NCBI RefSeq assembly: GCF_001649575.2 | Contig: NC_051434.1 | Location: forward strand, 3,989,101 to 4,053,100 | Source of the DNA: Kryptolebias marmoratus | Lineage: Eukaryota > Chordata > Actinopteri > Cyprinodontiformes > Rivulidae | Length of the DNA stretch: 64,000 nt | Direction: 5' to 3' | In this document: piece after piece, positions 41,166 to 55,210 of the stretch | Numbering within the stretch: position 1 is the first letter of the stretch | How the letters are laid out: every line of letters begins with the position of its first letter | Program-made: the position numbers and the translations under genes | The notes under the pieces: generated by a model | The model's input: only the letters and a program-made list of their open reading frames with translations | What the model was told of the DNA's origin: nothing | Databases searched by the model: none

Positions 41166-44100
41166 TGTTGTTTCTGTGTGTGTTTGTGGCCTGGTAATTG
41201 TGTTGCTTTCTCCCAGCGGGGGGTGCGGCTGAACTGTGAGGTCTAATTAAAGTCGAGCTGAGCAGGAAGCTTTTTAAATGAGCGCTGAAGCCTTTTTGAG
41301 CTGCGAGCTGCAGGAAGCTGATTGGACACCTGCAGGATAACTGGACCACCCGGCTCAACATCGCGCCGCTACTTTCAGCTCTGACAGTATGAGGCTGAAG
41401 ACAGGCTCTAAATATATTCTCATTTAAAATCTATTTAACTACAGGAGGTAAACGGTTTCACTCAGTCATGTCTGATAGGCCTTAACGACACCTGATGCAA
41501 GACTGTGGCTGAAATTAGGACTTTATTCAAAGATTCAACCATGCCTTGATTCAATGGACTGTGGATTCCTGGTATCTAAACTTCAGATGTATGTTTCATT
41601 GAGAAAATTTGATTTTGGGGTAATGTAATTCCCAAATTACCCTAATTACCCTAAAACCAGGAAGTTTAAACAAAAGGAAAGTGAATTCTGTCTTTGTAAA
41701 GCAGATATAAAAGCTTAAAAAATAATTTTGCAGCTGTACTACAGAGCTCAGGGGTTTGTTTGTTGTTTCTGAGGAAGTAATTACTAGAAAGATCATGACC
41801 TTTCATTTCTGATGCATTTGAATTATTCCGTGGCTGATTCAGACATTCTTCCTTGCTGTAAATGCTACAAGTCAGCCATCTGTGGATAATTTTAAGAAGC
41901 AACATTCCCCATGATGTTTAAAGAGATGTGTTGTCTTTTTTCAAACTGCGTAAATGTTTGGTTTGAGGAGGGCCACAAAAATGCTTTCAGCAGAATTAAT
42001 TTCAGTTGAGCAATGTCTTAAATGTCCTTTTAATCAACATTGATGAATGAGACAAATTACTGTTGTGCATAAAGATAAAGCCTCTTTTAAATGTTGCAGA
42101 CTTTTTCTTACTTCTATGAACTGACAGCAGGTTTGAGAGCTGATGTTCAGTCTATCGGTCTTTCAACAATGAATGAATGTTTTTTTCATGCATATATTTG
42201 AAAAAGCAAATCAACCTACCTACATATAAAACATTTAAGAACAAAAACAAACATTAAAGGAAACTGTAAAAAGTGTTTAGTAACAAGATATTTGTCCAGC
42301 TAGACAAGGTAAACATACTTCTGACTGTACTTTTTTATTTATTTATTTACTTTTTGAAAACATGACAGGAACATAAAAAGGTTCTGAAAGTATGAACATT
42401 TAAAAGAACCTCAGTGGCAGCGGTTACACAACATCCACTCCCCACTGAGTTTCTTGTGGTTAAGAGTTTAGTTTTGGTGGTTGAGGGAAGAGTACAGTAA
42501 ATGAGGATCCTCACAAAGGTAGAAGCGTGTTTGTGTGAACAGGAAGTAGAAACCATGCAGAGCTCAGCAGGTGGCAGAGTTAAAGAGAGTTAAAGTACAT
42601 GAGTGAGTCATTCATTCATGTTCACCGGGCTGCAAAAAGGTTTTCATCTTGTGTCTCCAGGGAGACATCCTGCATCCAAGCAGCTGTCACAAAGGATGCA
42701 CAGCTCAGTATGTAGGAAACCAGTGTTCATGTTAGGATTGTTCATCCTGGTCGGGTTAATTAGTGGCTTGACCTCCTTGTTTCAGTCATTTATCAGATGT
42801 TTCTGACTCAGAGTAAGTTTCAGGACTCAAAAACAGAAGAAAAAGTCAATATTTTGTGATGAAGTCTTGTCAGTGGCACAGAGAAAATAAAATATATGAA
42901 GTAAGGTGTAATTCATTCTAATGGACTGCTTCACGTTGCTCAAGATTTAGTTGTTTTTGGATATTGACTTGGTTAATTTTTGCATGCATACAAAAAGCAA
43001 TCAAATAGAGCATCTTTACAGACTGAGGTGTGAAGTGCACTTCATCTGCTGGACTTCTTTTCACAAATGTCAATTTCCTGGATGAATTACTCATAAGCAA
43101 AACATTAGTCAACAAACATAAAAGCCTCTCTCCACAGAGATCACTTCATACGTGTCTGTTTTTTTTTAATTATTACTATTGTCTTAATGCAAGGCAGCCT
43201 GGTTTTAAAGCCAACGTTTGGAGGTTTTGTTGAAGTGGGTTTGTGTGGAGTATGAATGAGTATCTTGCCTGCTGCAGCAGCAGTGAGAGCGATCTTAGTT
43301 TGAAGTTCTTCTAGAAGCACGGCTCAGACCAGAGCAAAGTTCTGCCATTTAAAACAACTCAAACTCAACAATTTTAATGCATCTTGAGCAAAAGGTATAT
43401 TTATACACAAAAGGTTTCCACCCTGTCACTGTTGCATGAGTTGGTCTTTTACATTGTCATTATTTTCTCAGCCTAACAACTTTTGTGTTGCCACACATGA
43501 TTAAGTGCTTAGAGGTCGGTAATTTTAACCTGCACCTGGCAGCTCTGCTGGTCTAATCACAAAATCAAAAAACTACAAGACAGGAAAACTGAGTGAGTAA
43601 GAAAGCAAAGACTACATGCTGTGAGGGAATAAGAGGATATTTATGAATCACAGCTGTGGTAAGATGTTCAGCAGGATAACAACATGTACCATTCATGAGA
43701 AAGCCAAAAGAGAAAAGAATTTTAGTTTTAAAATATGTATTTTTTTATGATGATGTTGTGCCTAGAAATTGAAGTCCATTTTTTACAAAACACTTTTAAG
43801 TCCAGTCTAAGATGTTTCCTCCTTCTGTTGTGAAAAAAAACTTTTTTTCAGGAGTTGACTTTTGTTGATTCATGTAGTTCTTACATCGCTGCTGTATGTT
43901 CAAATTTGATTTTTTTTCCAATATGTTTACATGAAATGACTTTTTTCATGCTTAAAAGAAAGATCATGTAACATTGTGATTATTTGCTGGGTTATATAGG
44001 TAGGACCTAAATCCCCACAACCCTGGTTCTAAAAATACAACAGCTTCTGGAAACCAGCTTCTTCTGGCTTTTATTCCCAGAGAGGAGGGAAAGTTGGGAC

Positions 44101-45399
44101 ACTTGGCTCATAATTTATACAGTCTATGTCTAAAACAGTCAAGACATGTTGCGTCAGGTATAAATGAATATAAGGAGACAGCTGGTAAAACCTTATTACG
44201 TGCGTTATCAAGATCCATGATAGAAGTGTTCACTCTGCTGTCTCAGTCTCACTACAGTGTTACAGCAGTGCCATCTAGTGACCAGAAATAGTAACAATAA
44301 TATCACAGAGCATACATGAATTTACTGTATCAGTTACAGAACACAACAGGGCGTTAAACTGGATCCACTGCAGTCACGTCTCTAAATCATCGAGGAAGGT
44401 AGTCATTGGGCTGAGTTAGTGAGTAGGTGTGAAGTAGCCTGAGCAGCTCTCCGGACTCTCAGTGCTCCTGTCACTCCCTGGTTTACTCATGGTGCATTTT
44501 TCAAATGACCAGAAGTGACTTAAAGATAAAAGATTGGTCTGCTGCATGTATGAGATTGTTTCCTTCCACCTTTAACGTGAAAATGTTTTCATTTACTGAA
44601 CAATTAAGGCAAAGTTTCAGCAATAGTGTTTCAAATGATTCCTAAGACAATGAGAGACATTTCCATTTTATTTAACGGCAATTTCAAGGCTAAAATTAAA
44701 GATTTGAAAGCAGAAAGAGGAAGGTGATTTAAACCATAAAAGCTTAAAAGCAAATGAGAGAATAAGATCTAATTAGAGGCAGAGCAGGAAGAGCTGAGGG
44801 GGCAGTGGAGCATCACTGCTTTGCATCTGCTCCGGCAAATTCCCATTTAGCTCCAGTAAATGAATGTTAATTCATTTGTCCACAAATGTTGTTTAATAGT
44901 TCAAGGAGGATTCCTTCTCTGAATAATTCTTTCCTCAGGCAAAGCAAAACTCTGCAGCTTTACAGTGTGCTTTGTTTTATTATGATATTTATGGCAGGAA
45001 AACAACACAGAAGCAGCAGCATCACAGAGTTCATGTTTAAACTCAAGCGTCATTCAGAGCAAAGTCTGCAGTATTTCCCTTTTTTACATCTCAGCAATCA
45101 CACTTTGTCCCACACTGTTTGTTTTCTACCTTTCATCAAGGAACTCAGTCTTTAAATCAAATCATCTCTTTGAAATCAGAGCAAAAATCTATCAGAAGAC
45201 AAACTTGTCTTTGAGAAGTCCAACTAAGTCCAACTCCTTTTGGCTCCTTTTTCTATTGTCTTGTCCATTAAGCTTTCTTTTCATTTTCATATTAATGGCC
45301 TATCATTCATGAAAGGAATGCATATCACCCATCACCTCTACCCAGAGATTAATATTATCATATAATAATCATCTTCTGATGAGAAATGATGAAGTTGAC

Positions 45400-45660
45400 A
45401 TTATGAGCAATCTGATGAAATGTTGCAAGATTTTAATTGACCTATTAGATCTGGGAGTGTGACTCTCAGCTACTACCACACCTTTCAGCTCAATATCTTA
45501 CTGTGTCAGCTTATCTTAGCTGTGTCGGCCATGTTGAATGGGTTTGTCTCCAAAAATGAATCAGTTTTCGATACACATCCAATAATTCGTTTTGAAAAGT
45601 GACATTAAAATCCAGCCAGAGGTCCATGAGGTATTTTGATAACAATCAGATAAACAAACA
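45400..45660 (+). repeat. Interspersed repeat copy (AACCCAATTCAA family)
   Basis: GACTCTCAGCTACTACCACA, TTTCAGCTCAATATCTTACT and CGGCCATGTTGAATGGGTTT align with the copy at 9480-9740. Confidence 0.5.
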
Positions 45661-48530
45661 TAAATGTACAGAGAATAAAGATATGAAAACTTATCAACAT
45701 TAACGTTTTTACAAGTTAGTTTTAGACCCAAAAAGGCAGCTTGTTCACCAGCTGTTTGTTTGTTCAGCTGCTGAATATTCAGATGTTGTTTGAAGGAAGG
45801 ACATAAATGATTGCACGTCATCATCATAAGAACTCAAAGTGGTTAAATACAGTAATTATAGCCTCTTCAGTTCTGATGAGGTCCATTATAATTATCTCTA
45901 CCACTAAAACAGCCTCCAGAGAAAGCCGTGGGATGATGTTTGTTCCGTTTTAGAGGAATCACAGCTCACGCTGAGAACAAGGTGATTCTTTTTTTCTGAG
46001 AAGCTGCTTGTTTTTCTGTCTTCTGTCTTTTAGAACTGTTTAAAACAAACACATCCAAGTTTCTTCACTGTGAGGTTTTTACCTGAACCAGTTGTTCTGT
46101 TTGTAGAAATGTTCAGCCTTGAATGAACAAGAATCTGCCTCTAAAGTGACTAAATGCTGCCATCATGTGATCAAAGTTGATGTTGAACACATGGAGAGGA
46201 ACGTGACCATATCAAGTGTTTGAGTCCTCTTTATTTCATTTTATTTTTAGAATCTGTATCATTAATATGACAGATGGTTGATAAAAAATCTTATTTGTAT
46301 GTTTTGAATTTTCTGAATCTCATAAAAACTTGACAAGAACCTCTGTGTTGCATTTTTTTAAAATCATGTGCAGTTTATTTAAATAAAATACATAAAGAGT
46401 AAATAACTGATAGCTACCATGAGAATAAACACTATCATCTGAATGATTATTTAAAGAAGGCGTTTTAATGTATTTTCTCTTTTGTTAAAAAAAAAGACTG
46501 TCATGGTTGGATTAATTACCCCAAAACCACCAGGCAGTCTAAAACCAGGCGTCAGTTTTGGTCTCAACACGAGGTTTTTGACAGCGTGCCAGATGGGTCT
46601 GCCTGATGGAGGTCAGAGAACCTGTCATTATTTCTGATCTGGATAATATGGAATAAAGAAAAAGGTAAGACACTTGTTGAGAGGATGTTGTGATAGCTTT
46701 TCCCGGCTCTTTGTTTTCTTTTGGTTTCCATTTGCATTCACACAAACTTGTAATTTGTTTGTTTTATTGAGTTGAAAACATAATTTTCCACCTACTCATT
46801 GAGCAGAATGATCATCCTGTCATGTGAGGGGGGGTGGACCAGTGGTCAGTGCTGTGTGTGTAATCCCGAGGCTGCAGGTCTGAGGCGTAAAATATTTAGC
46901 AAACCTTCAGTGCGAGTTCGCTGGACCCTGCAGGAGGAAATTATCTCGTCATTGAAATAATCTAATTTCTGTTGATGATAAACTGCTTAGACATGTTATT
47001 ATATTGTGTTTATTTCTTTTGGTTTTGGCTGAAATTTCATTTTGGTTGAAGTTTAAAAGGTATCTTTAAAGTTCATACATGATTTTAAATTTAGACTAAA
47101 ACTATGAAGGTTTACAGCAAAAACCTTTAAAATGTGTAACTGAGAACAGCAGCAGGAAGTTTGACAAGAAGTTTCTCACATCTCTTGTACAACATATGAC
47201 TTATTGTTCTTGTACTGTTTTCAACATTAACACAGATGTTTCCTTTGATTTGTTTTAAAATCCTAGCTGACTGAAAAATGAAAAAAAAAATGCAGCTTTT
47301 CTTAACCTTGAGATGGACGTGAAAGAGTAAGATTTCCTTTCTTCTGTGTAAATTCCTCCAGTGTGTGCAAAGTGACCTCCTCCACTCCAGCTTCACCTGT
47401 TTGCTCTGATAGTTTAACTCTAAAAACACTCACCTGAGAATTACAGGCCCCTTGTGTTGGGTTATTATGCAAAGCAGGAGACGTAGCTCAGCTTCTTCTC
47501 TGGCTTGGAATAAACACACAAAGAAACAAAGACAAGGCAGCCGAGCAGAAAACTCCTGCCTGCTGTAAACTCACAAGAAGGGTCGCGTGTAAGCAAGTCG
47601 GCATGATCAACCATAAAAACTCTGATGTGCTCCGGCTCACTTCCACGTCACGCACACTTTGAATTAACAGCAACACTGAGCCGAGACACTATTATAGTTA
47701 CTGACACAGCAGACGACGCTCGTGTGTGTGTGCATTAATAATGAATCCTCAGTTCATTTGTATGTAAATGTGTCCAGACAGCGCACTGCTTTTGTCCTCC
47801 TCCCTGTGATGAATAAAGCATCAAGGAGGGCCGCAGAGCTCCAGAGGGAGGCAGGTGACTTACTAATGAGCATCAGCGGAGACTCGGAATGACCTGCAGG
47901 AGGAGAAGAAAGCAGGAAACGTCCTGCAGCAGAGGGAGGAGCGGCAGCCTGTTGCTTGCTGTTTCACCATCTTGCTGTCATGGATGATTCTCATGTTTTC
48001 AGGCCAGATTTTAACCGATTAACGAATTTAATCACAGTAAATACCTGAAATGAGCTTAAAAACCAGACTTAAGGTTTAACTCATTTGATCATGAATTCTT
48101 ATATTTAAAAAAATGATGAAAATTGGTTATTTTCCTATATGCAGTTGCGTTTTTTTATATATCAGCTTGATTTTTTTCTCTTAAACTCCTGTTTTTTTCT
48201 CAGCTTTCTCTGCTCCAGTTAATTAAAAGCAGCACTCATCTGTGGTGTCAAACACTGTTTGACACTGATGACACACATCTGCAGCAGGCAGCAGAGAGAA
48301 GGAACGCTCTAATGAAAACATGATGCTCCGCAAGTATTCCACTGAGAAAAGTCCTACAATCTATTTTCACATGAAGTGCAATAAAAATAAATAAATCTCG
48401 CATTTTAACAAATACAAGGCTGACAGACGTTCAAAACTAAATAAGGTAAAATATGTAAGTGAATAATACACTACAGTAAATTCTTTAAATTTTACTTTCT
48501 TTTCTATTCTATTCTCTCTCTATATATATA

Positions 48531-48584
48531 TTATGTTATGTTATGTTATGTTATGTTATGTTATGTTATGTTATGTTATGTTAT
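48531..48584. repeat. (TTATG)n pentanucleotide array
   Basis: About ten tandem copies of TTATG, preceded by a CT/TA simple repeat. Confidence 0.95.
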
Positions 48585-49963
48585 AATACAACTTTCTTTC
48601 CTTTTCTTATATTCAAATAAAGATATTGTGAATGTATGATGGAGTCAAATGAAGCAATGGTGCAAGTTAAAAGTGTTTTTCTGCAGAAAAATCGTCTCTA
48701 TGGATCACAAATGTGGTTAAATCTGTTCTGTGTTTGGAATAAAAAAGGGTTTGTAAATGGGTGAAGTGTTTTGAATGGTTAAAGAGAACAAGGATATTGT
48801 TGTATAGCTGGGATCCATTTCCCACTTGTTGGTAGGATTGGTCATCCATCTGAGCCTCGTGTTGTTTTCTCTGACTGACTCATCAGCATAATACCTTTTC
48901 ATAAGAAAGAGCTGTGAATTAAATCAGGTGGCAAAAACTAAAAATCCCCTGAAATAAGTGTGCCATTGTGAAACAAAGGTTACTTATCCACTCTGAATAT
49001 GCTTCAATTAAAAAAAAAACTTCACCACCTAATCTATACATCATTATGCAAATGACATTTATTTCAAGGTTATGTTTCAATATTTAATGTTTTAAGGACT
49101 TGGTACTCCATTTGTAGATTACTAAACATTTCCACCTACATGTTTTATCTCTGCATGGCTGAAGCTGAAATGACAATATTTAGATCAGGAACTAAAATAT
49201 CAGCCTGTTTTACCAGAAGAAAAATCACGTTTTATTGCCCAAACCTTGTCAGGTGAAGGTTTGAAAGAGAAAACCACATGTGAGGTCAAAGGTCATGACG
49301 TTCATTCATGACTCTTCAGTCACCCAGACTGACACAATAACCATCTCACTGGATAAAAGCATTGTTTTATGAATCCTGCCTAACATAAATGCCTCACCTT
49401 TTATTCATTATTTTATCAAATCTCAGCAGAAATCTTGTCTTCAGACTCCTTTAAACCTCAGCTAAGATTAGCTTTATGTTGTTTTTAAATGTTAATTATT
49501 TTCAACATATATTTTCGACTATAACTAATTAATTTCTGTCATATTGAATAAGACATAAGAATAGTCACGATTTGGTCCAGAATGCCTCTTTGTTTTCCAC
49601 TTGTATTAAAACACACAGAGAGATATTTAAATGAGTTGGCAGCAGCATGTTTCCTCTCAGACTGTAAGCGATTTGAAATTCTTCAGTCTGGAGCTGCAGT
49701 GATTGATGCTCACTGGTTTTTAAAGCAAAGACGGCTCGTGCCCAGTTTGGCTCTGATCCTTTTTGAAAAGGTATTGACTTTTTGGCTGAGACGCCAAGTC
49801 TTCCAAGTTAATGTGAGCAGCGCCTAGCTGCCACGAAGGCCCAGAGCCAGGACTTTTAACCTCCATGTGATTTCTGCAGCAGACGCTAATGCAAGCAGTT
49901 TACAGCTCACAGTTCAGAGGGAAATCATGGAAATGAAACCACAAGCTTGCACATAAATACGTT

Positions 49964-50000
49964 CTATTGTTTGGGATGTTCAAACCATCCCAAACAATAG
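49964..50000. repeat. Perfect 15-bp inverted repeat
   Basis: CTATTGTTTGGGATG and its exact complement CATCCCAAACAATAG separated by seven bases. Confidence 0.85.
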
Positions 50001-50489
50001 TTAAAACTGTCTCATCTTCAAAGATTTGTTGGAAAGAATGAACATAAAACAAGAGAAATATAATTTTCTGTGAAAACACAGAGTGAATGCTGAAGTTAAA
50101 GAAGCTGAAACTGAGTTGTTAAAGTTCAAGCAAGCAGAACAGAAGTTGAAATTAGCCGAACTAAAATCTGCCAAACAATAACTCAAACCTAAAAATGAAA
50201 CGTACTGAAGAATCACACCGTTTTTTAAAGGACTTTTAATGAGCAAAAATAAATAAAGTGTTTTGAAAGGTATAAAAGTCACAGAAATCAAAAGTCAGCT
50301 GTAATGTCCTGAACCTGCTGAATATTCATATGAATGAGTTAAACAGCTGAAAGTAAGCTGAAGTTTTTAGTCCAAAAAACAAACAGAAAAACCTTTAAAC
50401 AGGAAACTAATAAAAATGTTCATTTTTGTGTGACATTTTAACATTAGACTGACAAGATAAACAATAATCTCATATTCTCATATGTTTAG

Positions 50490-50800
50490 AACATCCATCC
50501 ATCCATTTTCTTTATCCACTCCACCTCTTTAGGTCAGGAGGAGTTGCTGTCTGTCTCCACCAGTCACTGTGTGAGAGGCGGGGGACACCCTGGACAGGTC
50601 TCCAGTCCATCACAGGGACACACAGAGACAAATGAGACAAACAACCATTCAGCTAAGGACAATTTTAGAGTTACCAGAGAACCTAACATGCATGTTTTAG
50701 GTCTGTGGGAGGAAACCAGAGACAGGGAGAACATGTAAACTCTGCAGGTCAGGAAACGATCCTGCAGCCTTCCTGCTCTAACCGCTGCTCCACCGTGAAC
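50490..50800. repeat. Common fish interspersed repeat
   Basis: CATCCATCCATCCATTTTC..., GTGTGAGAGGCGGGGGACAC, CCTGGACAGGTCTCCAGTCC, CATGTTTTAGGTCTGTGGGA and GGAAACCAGAGACAGGGAGA. This layout is familiar from many fish genomes. Its class cannot be settled here. Confidence 0.65.
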
Positions 50801-53800
50801 TGGTAACTTACCATCGGTTTCAAGCTAAGCAGACATGATGCTTAAAAAAACCAAAGTCTACATTTAGAGATGGAGGATGTAGTTGAGGCACTCAGACACA
50901 AATTTGTCACCAAGGAGACAGAATTTACTTTATTCTGCTGCCAGTTTCAGTTTTAGTTACTGAAATGTGTTTGTTTTAGTTTACCTGAACAACCTTTTCT
51001 GGTTGAGAATTTTTTTTATTTTTTTCCTCAATATTAACAGCCAGAAGAAATCTTCCCCCTAGGCAGCAAGTTTGTTTTTTAGTTTCTTTTTACAGCAGGC
51101 TTTGTGACATTTTGCAGACACTAATTTGCAGAACAACCATTAGTTCTGTAAAAACAACAACAGCAAAAAGAGCTTTGACTGTTTTTAAAACCCGTTTAAA
51201 GGTTCAGCATTCACCATTAGGATGTTCGGACAGTCAAAGTCCAGTACAATAATATTACATATATTAATGATAGAGTGATTATTGTTATAATATTACAGAA
51301 ACAAACATTAATCCTGAATCTCACAACTTTGTATACCATTACAAATGTCCTCTTTTTGTGAACAGTTTTAAGTTAGTTTAATTAACATGATGTAATGTTA
51401 TTACTCACTTATATTGTGTTCTCTTTCACACAAAAAAAACATTTAATAACATACAATTTCGCTCAGAAATGGTTTTGTAATTTTGTCATTGCCTTAAACA
51501 TTCACACAATAGCTTGGTTGAGAATGAGAAAAGAAAAGGAAAAAACAGGACTAGTATTGTTTCAGTTCTTTGTTTGTTTGTTTGTTTGTTTGTGGCTCTG
51601 GAGGTTGCGGGTCATCAAAGCCAACATGTCTCCGCTCGCTGTGGGAAAGGTCTCTGTTTTGAATATGTGTTAGACACGCAAAGGTTACCGAATCAGCCCA
51701 CAGGGTGAAGGGCCGAGGGGTTTGAGGGTCTGAAGGTCCGAGGCCTTCGGCTGGTTCTGTTCTGATGCTTAATATTAATATTTGTTGATGAGCAATTGAT
51801 CAAATAGTAAGAAAACAAAAGAACTAAACTGAGAAAAGTAACAGGGCTGCAAACAACCGACTAAAAACAATATTTGTCTGTTTATTTCACATTTGTAAGA
51901 ATCCAAACATCTTTCTGTTCCTTTCCTCGGTATTCCAGCTGAGCTGCTCTTTCCTCCAAAGCCTTTTATCCGCTAAAATTTGTGACATGGGTGGTTCTTG
52001 ATTACTATTTTAGACTATTTCAAACCTTGAGTGGTTCAGTTTTGAACTTTTGTTGCTAAGCAATGTTGCCAAAACTCAGCTTATTGGTTAGGAGCTGGCA
52101 CTTTTGCCTGGCAACATTACCTGATTGTGTATTCTGGAGACACTGGCAAGAGCTTCCAGTTGCAGAAAACTATTCTGTAAAAAAACAAAAAAGGCTCAGA
52201 CTGTGGCATCGATCTGCAACTGAAGGCCTTGTGTTGTTCCAGCCTGTCTGAACAAAACTTAACTGCAATTTTTGATGTTTTATAACAAGCAATGTGATTA
52301 CTGGGTGGCTTGTGAGTATATTTTACTTGAAAATAGACTCCCAACTCTCAATTTAGAGCAGCAAACTCAAATCAATCAAGCTTTAGCATCTGTTCAGCGT
52401 GGTGGCGCAGCCAGAAATGAATTTACAGGTGGGCCTGACTGAAAGTGTGTGGGCCACTAATGTTAACATAGCTTTTAAAATACACGGGAAATGTTTATTT
52501 GCATGTTGTTCCTGTTAGCTGCAGAGATATGTTATACTACTGCTGCCCTTATAATGAAACCAATCTACAAACAAATCTCATCGGGACAACTGAAGCACTT
52601 CAGACACAGCAAATTTCAAATCCACAGACAATGTGCTGCTCTAAAATCAAGCTCTAACGCGGCCAAATATTATTTTGTAAGTCTATTTAATTTAACTGGA
52701 GTTGTGGAAGCTTCTTTTTTATGTTTATGAAAGCACACAGAAAAGAAATAAAGGAAATTGTGTTTAGTTAGATTGGGCCTTGGCATAAAGACCCCCCAGG
52801 TCCCGCCCATAGCCAGGACCCTGGTTCAGAATCCTGCAGAAGACTAAAGATTAGGACAAGAATAAAAAATGTAATTCACAAGAAAATTAAAAGCATCGGA
52901 TGTCATTTAAAAAATATTTATTAAATGGTACATAAGAAATCAAAAACAACAAAATTAATCTGAGCTAATAATTCATAGTAACTGTTATATATTAATTAAT
53001 TATGTATTAATATTAAGTTATATATATATTAATCTTAGCCTTCAAACATTATTTTGTAAAAAACTAATTAGTAGTAAAAAACACAAACGTAAAAAGTGAC
53101 TTTGTGAAGCATTAAAGGACAAATTTTTACTCATAATTGTATTTTAAATATGATTTTTTTTCTTCTAGGATGCAAATTTGCACCTTGTATCACTTTAATG
53201 CTCGTTTAATTAATAAAAATCCACTTTTAATCTCGCCAAATTAAAGGTAATCCTACAGAAACAGCGCTGTAGTTCGCAGAAACGCCTGTCGGTGTCGCTG
53301 TTTGCCGTCTTTTCGCAGAGGTTTCCACATTTATTGCATCTGATCCGCAACAACAAGCCCATTTATCAAAAATACATGAGGCAGATGAAATGCAAACAAC
53401 AGTCTGGTGGACATGCAAACTTTAATTCCTCTCCTTTACCTCTTCCTGATAAAAAAAAATCAAGTTTCTTTAAATTCATGCATTGTTTTTTTTAACAAGC
53501 TGCTGCTGCAGGCTGCTCATTGCGAGGTCAGCCAAGGGATCAAACAGGTGTTAAAAACATTTAAGCGCTTCTATTTCTGCATCGTTTTGCTATACCGCGT
53601 TTGACTTTGCATGTTTTATTTATTTTAATTAGGAAATAGCACGTTTTGCAAACATTTGCTTTAAATGTCAACAAGCTTTAGTTGCAAAACATAAACAAAT
53701 AAGTGTTTGCTATACATTAGAAGTGAACTGCAGCTGAACGCAGATGTTGCGGAAGCTGTGCAGGTTTGATAAAAAAGCGGAGTTTGGTGAAATAAATGGA

Positions 53801-53879
53801 GTTTGTTGCAGTGGGGGTGGATATATAGGAAGCTTCCAGCGGTGGTTAATCTCAGGCATCCATGCTGGAAGTCATGAGG

Positions 53880-55210
53880 CAGCAGAGAGCTGCAGATCAG
53901 GGCTGCTGGAGGGGGGACAGAGGTGCCCTGCGTCTCTGCAGCCGTGCCAGCGTCCGGCGCAACCGCCACCAAACTTTTCTGTACATTTTCACGTCACCTG
54001 GACGCCGAACATAAATTTGGCATCCTATGCAAATATATGCTGACGTAAAAGATCATGTGGTTTTTGTCGTCGATCCCCCCTATGAGCAACGAGGAGGCTT
54101 TTTTTTCTCCTCTCTACTGTTGTCTTTAGGTTAGCTATGCTACAATCTTTACTGTACCCAGCGCTAGCTATATGCGCTCCGCACCGCACCACTCTGGATA
54201 TCTGGGAATAATCAACTTCCAGCCTGTCGCGCTTCGCAACTACACGCTGCTCACAGGTAGGACACATGGAAAACTTCTCGTTTTTTCAACTCCTCGGGAG
54301 GAATTTGGACCAAAGTGACGGCAAAAGTGAAGTTATTAAAGCGGGTTGTTTTGCTCTGTGCCCTGGCTGCTGCTGCTAGCGACCGTCCCCTCCATCCCAG
54401 CCTCCCGGAGTGGGAATCACCTTGCTATCACCCGACAGACCTCCACGGCAGCCAAACTGGAAACAAAACACCCGTATTCCTGGCGCTTTGGTAACTTTAG
54501 TCGCTGTATTACCCCTTGTTATATTTCTGAACAGTTGTCAGACACGCATACACACACACACACAAGAAAAAAGAAAGGGGAGAAGAAGAAAAAAAAACGC
54601 CATCCGGTTCGCGATGGTTTTTCGGGCAGCCAACTTCTGCCGTCCCCCCCTCCACCGCCGGTGAAAGTGCCCGTGATAAATTTATTAGCCAGGGGAGCTA
54701 AGCGCTAGCCAGTTAGCCACCCGCTAATGACGGGCAACCCGGCGAAGCTAAGCGCTTTAGCCTTAGCCTCTTTCCCCACACGGAGGAGACGTGGCTGCCC
54801 GCTCCTCTGGATGTTTATCCTCTCATGTCGGGGGAAATTATCTGTTTCGGCTGGCTCCCTCTTCCACTCCGAGCCGGCTGGAGTCACCTCAGTGAAGTAG
54901 TATTTTTAAAGAAAAAAATCCAGCTTCTTCTTCTTTTTCTTTCTTTTTTTGGTTTGTTTCTTATTTGTATTTTGGGTGCCCGGGTAGCGTTGGAGCGCGC
55001 GGCGCCGGTGCGGCTCANNNNNNNNNNNNNNNNNNNNNNNNNNNNNNNNNNNNNNNNNNNNNNNNNNNNNNNNNNNNNNNNNNNCCGCCGCGGCTCGGCG
55101 GCTCAGAGCCGGGGAGCTGCTCGCAGACAGCCCGTCTGCCTGCCTGGGTCATCTGAGGTGAAGGCACCGTCAGCGGGGCTCTGTGGAAACAGACTCGCTG
55201 CTTTTACGGC
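53880..55210. promoter_or_regulatory. CpG-rich block: candidate promoter/first exon
   Basis: CpG and GC content rise sharply against the AT-rich surroundings (for example CAGCGTCCGGCGCAACCGCC, GCTCCGCACCGCACC, TGGAGCGCGCGGCGCCGG). It contains possible donors such as CACAG|GTAGGA at about 54257 and CTGAG|GTGAAG at about 55157. No ORF there resembles a known protein and the assembly gap removes its densest part. If it is a promoter, the gene probably runs to the right, because the left side has a long exon-free stretch; direction is inferred. Confidence 0.4.
55018..55084. other. Assembly gap (67 N)
   Basis: Run of undetermined bases within the CpG-rich block. Long ORFs reported across it are artefacts of the N run. 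Confidence 1.

Larger units (their letters stand above)
41166..53880. other. Region downstream of col12a1 without supported genes
   Basis: No exon or RNA gene that I can support. It includes repeats at 45400-45660, 48531-48584 and 50490-50800, a short perfect hairpin at 49964-50000, and a few less AT-rich blocks (about 41180-41390, 47640-47960, 49570-49860) that could be conserved non-coding elements. Confidence 0.5.
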
